This document shows positions 9,013-19,046 of a DNA stretch of 31,746 bases, in pieces. Origin of the DNA: Chara braunii (Eukaryota > Streptophyta > Charophyceae > Charales > Characeae). The translations under genes were made by a program, and so were the position numbers. Positions within the stretch are counted from its first letter, which is position 1; every line of letters starts with the position of its first letter. The stretch covers positions 877,906 to 909,651 of the forward strand of contig BFEA01000471.1 of assembly GCA_003427395.1 (NCBI GenBank), read 5' to 3'. The notes beneath the pieces were generated by a model that saw only the letters and a list, made by a program, of their open reading frames with translations, searched no databases and had not been told where the DNA came from.

Positions 9013-9437
9013 TTACATTGTAATGCTTCTGCGATCTTCCCCTGCCACTTGTTGAAAGTATCCATGTTCCAATATTCGTTCAAATTTGTAACCTCCATTC
9101 ATAGAGGGAGGATACATGGATGGTCGTTTGGGAAACTCATGGCCTTCGACGTATGGCAGCAGTTTGGAAGCATAAAAGTCAGGGTATGCCTTGAGGTGAG
9201 GGGGTACATCAATGCGATAAGACGGGTCGTCTGTGTCCCCGATCACCTTGAGAACTTCCCATCGTCCATGGTAGACAGGTAGAGATTTATGAGATACATT
9301 CTCTTAGAGGAGAATTCGTAAGACTTTACCCAAACCAAATCTCTTTCTTTAAACCGAGACAGTCGACGATGCTTGTTTGCTTGTTCGATCATCTGTGCGT
9401 GAGCTTTCTGAATATTCTCTTTTACTTTAGCTATGTC
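9013..9437 (-). pseudogene. Element B integrase C-terminal region (frameshifted)
   Basis: The open stretch 9246-9013 reads DDPSYRIDVPPHLKAYPDFYASKLLPY, the usual C-terminal integrase motif of plant gypsy elements, then PPSMNGGYKFERILEHGYFQ, which resembles the start of a chromodomain. Upstream, RDLVWVKSYEFSSK (about 9340-9300) is in another frame. A one-base loss near 9300 would explain the break. Confidence 0.8.
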
Positions 9438-10374
9438 TTACTCGTAGAGAATTGTGAATTCTCTTGTTCCTGAGGGTAGTCGTTGGACTTGTTCCCTAGT
9501 TAAAGCATCAATGAGACGCCTCGACTTCCAACCTTTGTGAAGTGCGTTAGGTGTTCTTCCTCTAACGATATGAACACTATTGTTGTAAGCACTTGCAATC
9601 TTCGATAAGTTTTCAACCCAATCAATCTGGTCAAGCCAAACAAACATACGCAAAAACTTGTTGGCACAACCTGTTCATTTGCTAAGTTTGGCCATTCGTT
9701 TCAGGATGTCTACCCAACGACATGGTCAATTTTTTATCATATGCTTCCATCAGCTTTTGCCATCATTGCTGGCTGGTGAAACGTACATCCCTATCAGAGA
9801 CGATGGTTTTCAGGAATCTGTACTCAGAAATCCATTGCATCTCGAACTTTTGGATGACGAGTTCGGTTCGGGCTTCGGATGATAGAGAAACGAACATTGC
9901 ATATTTAGAGAACCTATCAACAATGACCATTACCTGACTGTTTCCATTTCGACTCTTGGTGAGACTCATAAAGTCAATGGAGATGGACTCACCTGGTTCG
10001 CTTGGAATAGGAAGCGGTCGGAGTAGTCCCAAAGGACTCTCGTTAGGCGGCTTATTTCTTTGGCAGACAAGACAAGTTCTAACATAGGTTAGCACATCCT
10101 CTTTCATTCCTTTCCATTCAAAAAACTCTCTCACATTGGCATATGTCTTCTTAAGGCCGAAGTGACCCTCAGTATCATGATAGTCTCCCATAACCATACT
10201 TTTGATATCTTCTCTATGAGGAATGCAGATTCTTTCTTCGGTTTGATCAATAAAGAAGAGCAAGTCATCAGTCATTCCGTTCTCAGGGAAAAGTTCAAGG
10301 TTCTTTTGAAGGGTTTGAATGATAGTACTGCAAATCGAATCCCCAACATACCCTTGTCGAATTCGATCCTTCAA
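9438..10374 (-). pseudogene. Element B integrase zinc domain and catalytic core
   Basis: The open stretch 10374-9763 holds an intact-looking HHCC domain (HDTEGHFG, then RTCLVCQRNKP), the first Asp in ISIDFMSLT and the second in TIVSDRDVRFTS. A TGA follows after SQQ. Then HPETNGQT is followed by TAG (9684-9682), exactly where the catalytic Glu belongs. After that QMNR continues, and 9653-9438 carries WVENLSKIASAYNNSVH and RTPNALHKGW, the usual end of the core. The enzyme cannot be made, and its third catalytic codon is lost. Confidence 0.92.
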
Positions 10375-10906
10375 CTCACTCCCGATGTCAAGGTAGGTAA
10401 CAATGGTCCAAAGAAATCAGAATGCCTTGACAAAGCATCAACAACAACGTTAGACTTACCCGGGTTGTGTCTTAATCCACTTCAAGGTCGAGTGATCTGA
10501 ATAGACCGTGAAGTGCCTTCCAAGCAAGTAGTGTTTCCAGGTGTCCAACGCTTCAACCAAGGCACACAATTCCCTTTCGTAGGGAGATAGCTACCTTATC
10601 AGATGGAAGGCGTTTAGACATAAACTCGATAGGCATATAGCCTTTCCCATCATCCTGTTGTAGCACAACCCCAATCCCGGACTGACTAACATCAGTTGTA
10701 ACAATGAAAGAAAGTGATGGATCAACAATTTTCAAAACAAGGTAATGAGCTAGTGTGTGTTTCAACTTCTTAAACGCCGATTCACAATTTTTATCCCATA
10801 ACCAAGGTTTCTCTTTCTTTAGCAATCTCCTCATGGGTGTACCTATAAGGGAGAAGTTCCTCACAAACTTCCTATAATAGCTAACCAGTCCTAGGAAAGA
10901 TCGCAA
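10375..10906 (-). pseudogene. Element B RNase H and RT connection (internal deletion)
   Basis: The open stretch 10906-10553 covers the RT connection (FLGLVSYYRKFVRNFSLIGTP, WDKNCESAFKKLKHTL) and the start of RNase H (FIVTTDVSQSGIG, with Val where Ala is usual in TDAS). Beyond it LVEALDTWKHYLLGRHFTVYSDHSTLKWIKTQP carries the next Asp. Then the sequence jumps, near 10460, to GKSNVVVDALSRHSD in another frame. Roughly 35 residues between the two motifs are missing. No functional RNase H is possible. Confidence 0.88.
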
Positions 10907-11500
10907 TTCAGTGAAGTCTTGGGTCTGAGCAAGTCTCTGATTGCTATAATTTTCTTTTCTTTTGGGCTTGGTCCTTCTTCATTTACTATGTGTCAAAGAT
11001 ATAGTACCTTAGACTTAGCAAACTCTAACTTCTTAGGATTCAACTTAAGAGTTACCTTCTCTTAACTTCCCTAAAACTATTCGTAGGTGTTTCTCATGGT
11101 CTTCCAACGTCTTACTATAGACGAGGATGCCGTCGAGATACACCACTACAAATTGATCTGACCACATAGACCTCTGAAATGTTGCGGGGGCGTTACTCAA
11201 GCCAAAGGGCATCACAACAAACTCATAGTGCCCATACCTTGTTTTGAACGACGTCTTGTGGTGATCTTCAGGTGCCACCTCGATCTGGTGGTATCCTGAC
11301 TTCATATCAATCTCACTTAAGTACTTACAACCTTGCAGCTGGTCGAGAAGATCATCAATTCGAGGAAGGGGTTCCGCATTCTTGATTGTTACGAAATTCA
11401 ATCCTCGGTAGTCACTGCACAGTCTAAGTTCCCCTTCCTTTTTAGATATGAATAGAACAGGTGCACCGTAGGGAGAAAAACTTGCAAAATCCATCCTTTT
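10907..11500 (-). pseudogene. Element B reverse transcriptase
   Basis: The open stretch 11494-11045 contains fingers and palm motifs in order: [55 protein letters not shown] (motif A Asp present), [25 protein letters not shown] and [12 protein letters not shown]. The catalytic YxDD box reads YLDG. Between TFQ and FVVVY only seven residues remain, about six fewer than usual, so there is a small in-frame deletion. The region 11044-10907, in other frames, carries the thumb. Confidence 0.93.
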
Positions 11501-11859
11501 CAGTAAGTTCTTGCAATTGCTTTCTCAGTTCTTCTAGTTCCCTCGAGGACATTCGGTAGATTGGTCCTTTGGTAATCTTACTTTCGGGAATGATTTCAAT
11601 GGTGTGCTTTATAACACGCTCACTTACTCTCGTTCGTTCAAGCTGCACATCCTTATATTCAGTAAGTAGTTTATCAATAGAAGGTGGATAGGACGAAGAA
11701 CATTCACACATTCTTTTAATGAGTAGCATCATCACATCTTGTGCCAACTTCTCTTTCGTGACCATACTTCGAAAGACAGGTAGACTCGTACAACAGAAAG
11801 ACAATGATGAGTCAGAACCGAACTTGTGAAACAATTTAATTGACTTCATTTTTTATTTT
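11501..11859 (-). pseudogene. Element B protease-RT linker
   Basis: The open stretch 11849-11442 includes ECSSSYPPSIDKLLTEYKDVQ, then RVIKHTIEIIPESKITKGPIYRMSS, the usual entry to gypsy RT (IYRMS...EL). This region joins protease and RT in the polyprotein. It overlaps the RT frame near 11442-11494 in a different phase, so a frameshift lies there. Confidence 0.8.
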
Positions 11860-12302
11860 TCATCCTTCAATTTGCCATTCTTGTCTTCGAACTTGATTTC
11901 TGAGACGGCCTCCTCGTGCCAATCCATTCCCAAAAATCATATCAGAAGGCAGGTTATTTTCTATAAGGAAGGTTACTTTATGCAATATCCTTTTCCCCTC
12001 CTTAGTTTTGAAATAACATTTCACACAATTTTCAAACTGCGACAGAATTATTGTGCTTTGGTCAGCAAGCATATGTGATAGGTCTTGAAAGGTTCTGCAC
12101 TCTCATTCCCAAATGCAACTTACAAATTGCCTTTTCTGAGATATACGACCGCATAAACCTAAGGTCTAACAAGATACCTATACGTGTTCATGCAATCTCT
12201 ACGACAGCAATCATCAATTCACCCTTAGCCCATGACTTTGCATCTGATTCCCAAGACTTTGCGTTCTTAGCCCATGAACTTCGTAAAGCAAAGAGTTCAT
12301 AA
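11860..12302 (-). pseudogene. Element B aspartic protease
   Basis: The reading runs from SWAKNAKSWESDAKSWAKGE through a stop to RIGILLDLRFMRSYISEKA, where the active-site triplet DSG or DTG reads DLR. The open stretch 12072-11860 follows (TIILSQFENCVKCYFKTKEGKRILHKVTFLIE, then SDMIFGNGLA, which corresponds to the DMILG motif). The Asp remains but the Gly does not. The short repeat AKSW(E/A) just before the protease is unusual. Confidence 0.75.
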
Positions 12303-12344
12303 CCAAGTTATTGAGGGGATCACCCAGAGAAACGTAACACGATG

Positions 12345-12733
12345 CATTTTCAAAGTGTTACGGGTGATGGGCCGAAGATAAGCCATCCTCTCTGCCATGT
12401 GAGTTGGGGGGTTGAAAGGGGTTGTTGGCGCCTTACCTTTGTCCAAACCCACCGACTCAATAGGAGGAGATGCTACTCCTACTGGCTGCTCCCTTTTGGT
12501 TTACAGATGAGGGGACACCATGCAATGATGTATCTCGCGGTGCCCCATTTCCAACACTGCAGATTATCCATCCATTCCTGCCATTCATTATGAGTCAGGC
12601 CCATCTTCTCCCAAGCCCGGCCAGAAGCAATGCTAGGATGCTCGGGGAAGGAGCGCGACCTCCTCTTCTTAAATCCACCGTTACGGTTGGTGCCACCCTG
12701 GCGGTGACGTTGTCTGCCAAGGAGGTATCCACC
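12345..12733 (-). pseudogene. Element B gag nucleocapsid with degenerate zinc knuckle
   Basis: The minus strand reads RQRHRQGGTNRNGGFKKRR, then HNEWQEWMDNLQ, then CWKWGTARYIIAWC (12556-12515). The spacing is that of a CCHC zinc knuckle, but the second Cys is Trp and the His is Tyr, so zinc binding is lost. The basic Gly/Arg stretch before it fits a nucleocapsid. The right end meets a 115-bp tandem duplication and foreign-looking sequence. Confidence 0.75.
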
Positions 12734-12963
12734 GCTAGCTAAGAAAAAAGGCCCTCACACAGCATTGCAAAATCCACACCAGCCCAACCCTGCACACTCC
12801 CCGCGACCAATCAACCGGACCCAAACCAGCCTCACTCCTTCCGCCCCCGCTAGCTAAGAAAAAAGGCCCTCACACATCATTGCAAAATCCACACCAGCCC
12901 AACCCTGCACACTCCCCGCAACCAATCAACCGGACCCAAACCAGCCTCACTCCTTCCCCCCCC
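12734..12963. repeat. 115-bp tandem duplication, two copies
   Basis: Copies at 12734-12848 and 12849-12963 begin GCTAGCTAAG and differ at only a few bases, so the duplication is recent relative to the decay around it. It marks the edge between gag of B and unassigned sequence. Confidence 0.95.
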
Positions 12964-12987
12964 CCCTTCCTTTTTTTTTTTTTTTTG
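12955..12987. repeat. Poly-C then poly-T tract
   Basis: About 11 C, CTTCC and about 17 T. It could be the A-tail of a minus-strand retroposon or simple slippage. I see no LINE or SINE body next to it. Confidence 0.85.
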
Positions 12988-14156
12988 CTTGTCCCACCCT
13001 CATAGAGCCCTTTTCAGCCCCAAACCCATTGTCGACCGGGGCACGAAGGTTTTCAAGCTGGCCCTCGCCAGGCCCTTATCGACTTCCTCTTCTTATACCG
13101 ATCCTAATTTCTAACACAGACAACCAAAAGTTGCCGGATGCCACATTGGATGCGCAACCCCCGAAGAGGACACGGGCATAGGAGGGAACCTCGAATCAAG
13201 AAAAGGTCACCGAAAAGCGCGAACCTCAAAAAAATAAAAGCAAAAAAAAGCGTGGATATGTACTTGTACCGAACAAAACAAAAAAAAACGCAGATTTTTA
13301 AAGCGCCTCGACTCTCCCAGGAGCTACCTCCGACACCGCTCCTGTCCGGATCGTCTCAGCCGCTTTTCGATCTCGCTCCTGCGGACCTATTGCCCGCGCA
13401 AGTCACACGGACGTGCTCGAATAACTGAAGAGACGTCTGGCTGCTACCCCACAGCCCTCGCCTGGACCCATACTCTTGGCCTCACCCTTTTTCTCCCCCC
13501 CCCTCGCTCTTCCTTTTTCTCTCTTCCTTCTCTCCCCCCTTTTCTACCCTTTCACCCAGTTACCAGCCAAAGGCAGTTCATAGATGTTGCGCTCAGACAC
13601 TCGGTCGGATAAGGACGCCATGCGAAAACCCGATGCGTCGAACCGGAGCGCCCCCGTTGATGAACCCTGTCGACGCTCCGTTGTCTCGTTATTTGGCTGA
13701 GCGCAGAGCACACGTCGACGTGACTGACAGAGGACGCAACCGCAGCCAAATTCTCCCTGGTTTCTCTCCCTTTCTGAGTCATACTTCCTAAGCGCCAGGC
13801 CATTCGACTTGCCCCTCCCCGCTATCTTCCTGCATACCTTCCTCCGAGCGTGGTCTCCTCTCTCCCTCTCTTAGCCCGAACCTTCGAGTACATAACGGTA
13901 CTTCGACGCACGCCTCCGGGTCGGACTCCTTCCTCCTACCGTGTCCCTTTTCCCCACCCCTTGGTGAGTTGTCTCGCCTGGCTGCGAAGCTACCTCCTCG
14001 CAACACTGGCCCGACGGGCGATAGTAACTCCCACAACCTCGCTTCGACTGATCCTGGGCCCTCAAATAGCGACCTCGCTTGCGAGGTCCTTACCTTTCAT
14101 TATCCGAGTCCGACGCTTCGAGTTGTTCGAGGAGGCCTCTTCTCTTCTTCTCGCCT

Positions 14157-14226
14157 TCTCTCTCTCTCTCTCNNNNNNNNNNNNNNNNNNNNNNNNNNNN
14201 NNNNNNNNNNNNNNNNNNNNNNNNNN

Positions 14227-14309
<83 letters not shown>

Positions 14310-14348
14310 TCTCCCTCTTCCTGACCCTTTCCCTCTTTCTCTTTCTCC

Positions 14349-14412
<64 letters not shown>
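14157..14412. repeat. Long (CT)n microsatellite block with an internal assembly gap
   Basis: CT arrays at 14157-14172, 14227-14304 and 14351-14412 are separated by the N run and an imperfect pyrimidine stretch. The true length is unknown. Confidence 0.97.
14173..14226. other. Assembly gap, 54 N
   Basis: A run of 54 unknown bases inside a CT array, as expected when reads cannot span a simple repeat. The size may be nominal. Confidence 0.99.
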
Positions 14413-14414
<2 letters not shown>

Positions 14415-14905
14415 CTTTTTTCTTCTCTCTCCCTCCCTTCCTTCTCGTCGAGCCGGCCAATTTCCGCGCGAGGACACCGACTGCCTTTCTCCCCGGCTGC
14501 CCGGCCGAGGCCCCGTCCCTACTGAGCTCTCCAGTCGCGTCGTCCTCTCCCTTTACGAAAAACGGTGTCTAGCACGCTATGTGCAAGAGTCGTACGCGTT
14601 CGCTCCCTCCTCCCCTGCCAAGGTCGCCACCATGCATTCTTCGTTTGAAGGTTGAGTTTAGCGGTCGTTCCTCCTCTCGCCGTCGAAGTCGATCTCTCTC
14701 CCCTTTCCCCTCTCCGCTCGGCCTTCGAATGCCCATTTCGTATCGCGCGTTTTTAATACCCGAGCGCCAGACTACGCACGCTCAAATCGTGCTCCCCCCT
14801 CTTCAATCGGTCTCTCTCTCCGCCTTCTATACTCTTCCCCTCTTTCTGCGTCGATCCTCCCTTTCTTCCTTCCACCCAATCACCTTCACCCCTTTTCCTT
14901 CCTCC

Positions 14906-15507
14906 TTCTACTTTCCGACTCTCTTTGATCTCCCGCCAAGAATTCGTCAAAGTTTTCAATTTCCCGCCCATCTTCGACGTCACTGCCTTAGCTTTCGGGC
15001 CGCACCTCCCTCCTTTTGCAATCCTTCCTCTCTTCCTTTTCGGCGAATCGTGGAGTGTTTCTCCCTTTAACGGGCAGATCAAAGAATCTTTGGGCACACA
15101 CTTTGCCCCTGGCCCGTACTGGCTAGCCCATACAGAGAGTCAGTTGCACTTTCCCGCCTCGAGCTGATTCAGTCCGTCTATTCGTCTCCCTCTCTTCTCC
15201 TTCGACTTCTGTTTTCCAACTCTTTTCGAACTTCCTCCAAGAATTCGTCGAAGTTTTCAGATTTCCGCCCATCTTCGACGTCACTGCCTTAGCCTTCGGG
15301 TCATACCCCCCTCCTTTTGCAATCCTTCCTCTCTTCCTTCTCGGCGAATCGTGGAGCGTTTCTCCTTTAACGGCCAGATCGAAGAATCTTTGAGCACACG
15401 CTTTGCCCCTGACCCGTACTTGCTAGCCCATACAGAGAGTCAGTTGCACTTTTCCACCTGGAGCTGATTCAGTCAGTCTGTTCGCCTCCCTCCCTTCTCC
15501 GTAGATC
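14906..15507. repeat. About 301-bp tandem duplication
   Basis: CAAGAATTCGTC occurs at 14937 and again at 15238. The following about 270 bp align closely (TTTCCGCCCATCTTCGACGT..., GAATCGTGGAG, CAGAGAGTCAGTTGCACTT). Identity is roughly 90% by eye, clearly more diverged than the 115-bp pair at 12734. The outer limits are approximate. Confidence 0.9.
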
Positions 15508-16259
15508 CGTATCCACTTGGTTATCAAGAACCGCTTGCAACGATTCTGCCCCCCCCTTAATCTTGCCTTTCCCCTTTTCCTTCCTTCTTCAACCCCCTTC
15601 CCTTTTCATCCGCCCATACCATTCCTCCCTTTTTCAGTTGGTCTCTTGCCCAATCTTTCGTCGCCCGTGGCTACTTTTCCTGCCCAACTCGGTTGTCCTC
15701 GGTCCCCTCATATTCGCAAGCCTAGCGCTTCCAGACCCCGTTCCGGCTTGGCTCTCGATCCGTCGGGCTGACTCAGTCGCCAAGCGTAGTCGTACCTTGC
15801 CGCCGAAGACCCGATCGAGAATCCCGTTGAGCACGGTCTTTCAATCGTTTAGCGCTGGCCGCAGCATGGCTTGTCATCCCGATCACAACCTGATTAGAGG
15901 CGGATCCCAATTATTTCCTTGGCCGTGTTGACACTGATTTCTTCAATAAATACACCGTCCTGACCGCAGTTGACCCCACTACCCCGCCCGATTTACCTTG
16001 GCATCTCCCACCAATGGGTGATTGTCCCATCTTTCCACATTTTAGTCTCTTCTTTAAGGCGCATGGTAGTCCCACGGTCGTCGCACGTGCACGTCCTCGT
16101 ACCCTCTTTCCTCAGTGTTTCGTCTCTTAGTCTCAAATGTCGAAGCCCCTCATTCTTTGCTTTGCTTGCCTTCCCGAGAATTCCAGTTTCCTGTCCGCGC
16201 CCAGCGCCGCCAATGTCCCCCCTCTACCTTGCCATTCCAGCTGGTCCAAGGGTCAGTAC

Positions 16260-17710
16260 AAAGAACCAAACTCCAAATCACGACCAGACCCCATAACGAA
16301 CATGCATTCGTATCTCAAAAAAAACATGTAGGAATAAAAAAACACTCGAGATTTCATACCTTCGCAGGAAATAAGCGTTCGGCTGGTAGGCAGCCACCCG
16401 GCAACGTCACCCTTTCCAGACTCAGCGCCACCACTTGCGTCGCCCTCTGCCTCTTTGAGGGGCCATTTTTTTACAGTCTCGTCGTTGAAAACGATGAGGG
16501 TGTGATCCTGTCTCTTCTGCCTCCACATGACCTTTTTCTCATTCTGTACCCACCTGTTTGTCCACTACTCACAACGCTAGCATAAATTCTATCAACCCGC
16601 ACGGTCATCTGCTCTCGTGGAAGGGCGAGATCCCTGAATTGCCTGTAATTGTACTTACCAGACCTAGCCATGAGTTGTCCGCATATGGGCTCCCACAACG
16701 CGCGTGAGTACAATGTCCTCGAAACAGGCGACGTTGGCTTCTGACAATACCCATTCCTTGGCAATTTCCCCTCAGCAAGACGTGGAAAACGCCACTTGTC
16801 TGTCCTCCGCCACCGGTGTGGTCCCAAGATAAGTCTGTATTTCAGCAATCCACAAAAGCAGATATTCACCTTTCTTCCCATTCTAAGTGAATGTAAGTTT
16901 CTTTTTCACTTTTTCTTTCCTCTTTGTTTTTTTCCCTTCTTCCTTCTTCAGAGCTTCCTTCTTCATGGATTTGGGTTCTTTCGTGCCATGGGGTTTCATG
17001 GCGTCTTTCATTGACTTCTCTTGAGGCTTTTTTTTTTTTCTCTTCTTTCTCCTCAGCTAACTCTTCTTGCACGACCTTGTTTTTCCCTTTTACAAGTTTT
17101 GTCACCATCTGCAATTCTATGGTGACGTTGTCAGTTTTAATCTCTAGGTGTGCAAGGTAGGCCTTCATATTCTGCAAGACAGACGCCACATCAGTTTTTG
17201 AATCCACAACGTGAAATTTCTGCTTTAGTTCTTGTACCTTTCTCGCCTGTTGCTTTTTTTTTTCCCTTCTTTCTAATAGGCTTCCTTTCTTCTCATTTTT
17301 TAGTCCAGTGCAGCTTGCAACTGTTTGATTGTGTCGTCCATGATTTCTTTAGTTAATTTGGGTTCTTCCTTCCTCTCACTTGCTTCTCCTTTCCCTTCTT
17401 TTTTGCCCCCTGCACCAACTATCCTCGCAAGCTGCTCGACAACAAAGTTGTCGAGGGCCATTCCTCCTCGATCAATAACTTGCTGCACACTTCCGCTGAT
17501 CTCCAGCATGTGAACAGCAGTTTCAGCCCTCGTGAGTTCGTCTTGTGCTGCTCGCAGATCGAACTGGCTGCGTACGTGCTATTCAACGACTTGCCCAACG
17601 TCGTGCTTTTCAACAAGCAGTTGGCGAAGACGGCCCAACGTTTGCTGCCATCTTTCCTCTACTTGGCCACATATTTCGCATCAATCCTTGATCAGCAAAG
17701 AAGGTAATCA
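16260..17710 (-). pseudogene. Element B gag-like, charged coiled-coil region
   Basis: Minus-strand fragments, several in one phase broken by stops, read as one charged helical protein. First comes SQFDLRAAQDELTRAETAVHM, then the open stretch 17509-17300 (SGSVQQVIDRGGMALDNFVVEQLARIVGAGGKKEG), then 17207-16866 (DSKTDVASVLQNMKAYLAHLEIKTDN, followed by a long Lys/Glu-rich tract). Position between leader and nucleocapsid on the same strand supports gag. I recognise no capsid motif, so this rests on context. The part 16260-16860 is the least certain. Confidence 0.55.
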
Positions 17711-18367
17711 AGATGGGAAAGAAGATGAGAGGGATGAATCTAGTCAACATGGACACGCAAACAGTTCCATAGGCCATATTTCCCAGTGTGTTCGCTGCAC
17801 AACTACGACCACACTACAAGACAAATTTGAATTCCCACGGCAAGAAATAAGAAACAAAAATAATTATGGAATCAGAATTCTCAACTTTCTTTCTCAATTC
17901 TAATTGAGCTGGTTTCCTTTCTGATGATTTTCCTATAGTCTGTACAGGATTCCACAGCCACGATCAGTGTGATCAGAACAACAACATGATGGTGAGTTTG
18001 CAGACATTTATAAGACGGCCCACGACAGGTAAGTATCATCACCCAATCAACAACACTATCAATCAACAATGTGTCAGCTGATTTTCCCCTTCGCTGTCTT
18101 CCTCGTAGATGCCTGTGTGTCCAGGCACAAGTTCTTACGCGTGGCACTACAACATAGTCTCGTGTTGTACCGCCCGTCAAACCACACAAGTGCAAGTAAC
18201 TGTTCCCACCATTCTTTCACGGATGGCAGCGCACGCCAAATCTGCCATGAGTCACATTCCAATCAAGCTCGAGTGGCAGATTGTTTAAGGAAATGACATG
18301 TCAGCATCAATGGTCAGTAAGACCGTCAAGAGTGGAGATATGTAGCGTCACTGGATCCTCTTCATTC

Positions 18368-18549
18368 AGCCACATCAACCTGATGTGCTGCTGCTGGTTT
18401 GGAGGTGCCACGCCAATATGGAAGTCGCGATGCTTCAGTAAGTGCCACGTCAGACAATGTGACACCCTGCTTCCTCGTCACGTGCCACGTCAACACCAAC
18501 ACACTATGCCATGTCAGCAAGTGCACATCGATCCCACGAAGCCATGTCA
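18368..18549 (+). repeat. Six dispersed copies of a TGCCACGTCA-like decamer
   Basis: Copies start at 18368, 18406, 18443, 18483, 18507 and 18540 (AGCCACATCA, TGCCACGCCA, TGCCACGTCA twice, TGCCATGTCA, AGCCATGTCA). Spacings are 38, 37, 40, 24 and 33 bp. The ACGT core resembles plant bZIP binding sites, so this may be regulatory or a decayed tandem repeat. Confidence 0.6.
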
Positions 18550-18561
18550 CAACTCTCTCTC

Positions 18562-18564
<3 letters not shown>

Positions 18565-18602
<38 letters not shown>
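18565..18602. repeat. (CT)19 microsatellite
   Basis: A CT array in the leader of element B, preceded by an imperfect part from 18553. Confidence 0.97.
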
Positions 18603-18603
<1 letters not shown>

Positions 18604-18688
18604 GTCGGTTGCCCAGCGCCACCTCGACGTTCCACCAACGATCGCTTCCGCCAGTTGCTCGGAGCGTCGGCGTTCCCGCCAACGAAAA

Positions 18689-18710
18689 ATCATCATCATC
18701 ATCATCATCA
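18689..18710. repeat. (ATC)7 microsatellite
   Basis: About seven ATC units in the leader of element B. Confidence 0.95.
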
Positions 18711-18812
18711 AATTCGTGCGGGCACAAAGAACACATATATATCAAGGCGAGCAGAGCGCGCAATTACTAGATACCACGAGCACCAACATATAACGACAGA
18801 TTGGAGGATATC

Positions 18813-18824
18813 GCTCCGATACCA
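18813..18824 (-). promoter_or_regulatory. Element B primer-binding site, tRNA-iMet with one mismatch
   Basis: The minus strand reads TGGTATCGGAGC, one base from the standard TGGTATCAGAGC. Three bases separate it from the LTR end at 18828, the same spacing as in element A. It fixes B as a minus-strand element with its 5' LTR on the right. Confidence 0.88.
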
Positions 18825-18827
18825 AAT

Positions 18828-19012
18828 TGCAATGAACCCAATCTGAAGAGAAGCTCGTGAATGTCGAAACACGGAATGTCTCAGCGCAGTTTAAGTGTCT
18901 CCAAAATCGTCCATATAGTCAGGTAGCCCAACGTCTGGTCACCAGAGAAGAGGATGGTGGAAGAGAGATGAGACTTAGAAGATGGAAAAGAAAGTACCCA
19001 TCAACATAGCAG
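18828..19012 (-). repeat. Element B 5' LTR, first part (interrupted by D)
   Basis: It starts TGCAATGAACCCAATCTGAAG and aligns with 7157-7341 of the other LTR. It breaks after ...CAACATAGCAG, and the rest of the LTR resumes at 25635. Confidence 0.93.
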
Positions 19013-19025
19013 TGTCGAGTGCATC

Positions 19026-19046
19026 GGTCCCGCGCAGTGCGGGACC
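19026..19046. repeat. Subterminal hairpin at left end of D
   Basis: GGTCCCGC, loop GCAGT, GCGGGACC: a perfect 8-bp stem starting 13 bp inside the left end of D. Confidence 0.85.

Larger units (their letters stand above)
12988..16250. other. Unassigned sequence inside gag region of element B
   Basis: This stretch lies between the nucleocapsid remnant and the coiled-coil gag remnant of B. It is GC-rich and strongly pyrimidine-biased on the plus strand. It contains the CT arrays and assembly gap at 14157-14412 and a 301-bp duplication at 14906-15507. The longer plus-strand open frames across the CT arrays are translated microsatellite. No RT, transposase or host domain is visible. It may be a further insertion, but I cannot place its ends. 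Confidence 0.5.
17711..18812 (-). other. Element B leader
   Basis: Region between the PBS and the gag-like frames. It contains a set of WGCCAYRTCA-type decamers (18368-18549), a CT array (18565-18602) and an ATC array (18689-18710). Open frames here lack family features. Confidence 0.55.

Noticed and set aside
13850-14655. Plus- and minus-strand open frames of 125-240 codons rich in Ser-Leu or Arg-Glu
   Set aside because: They are translations of the CT microsatellite and the assembly gap, not genes.
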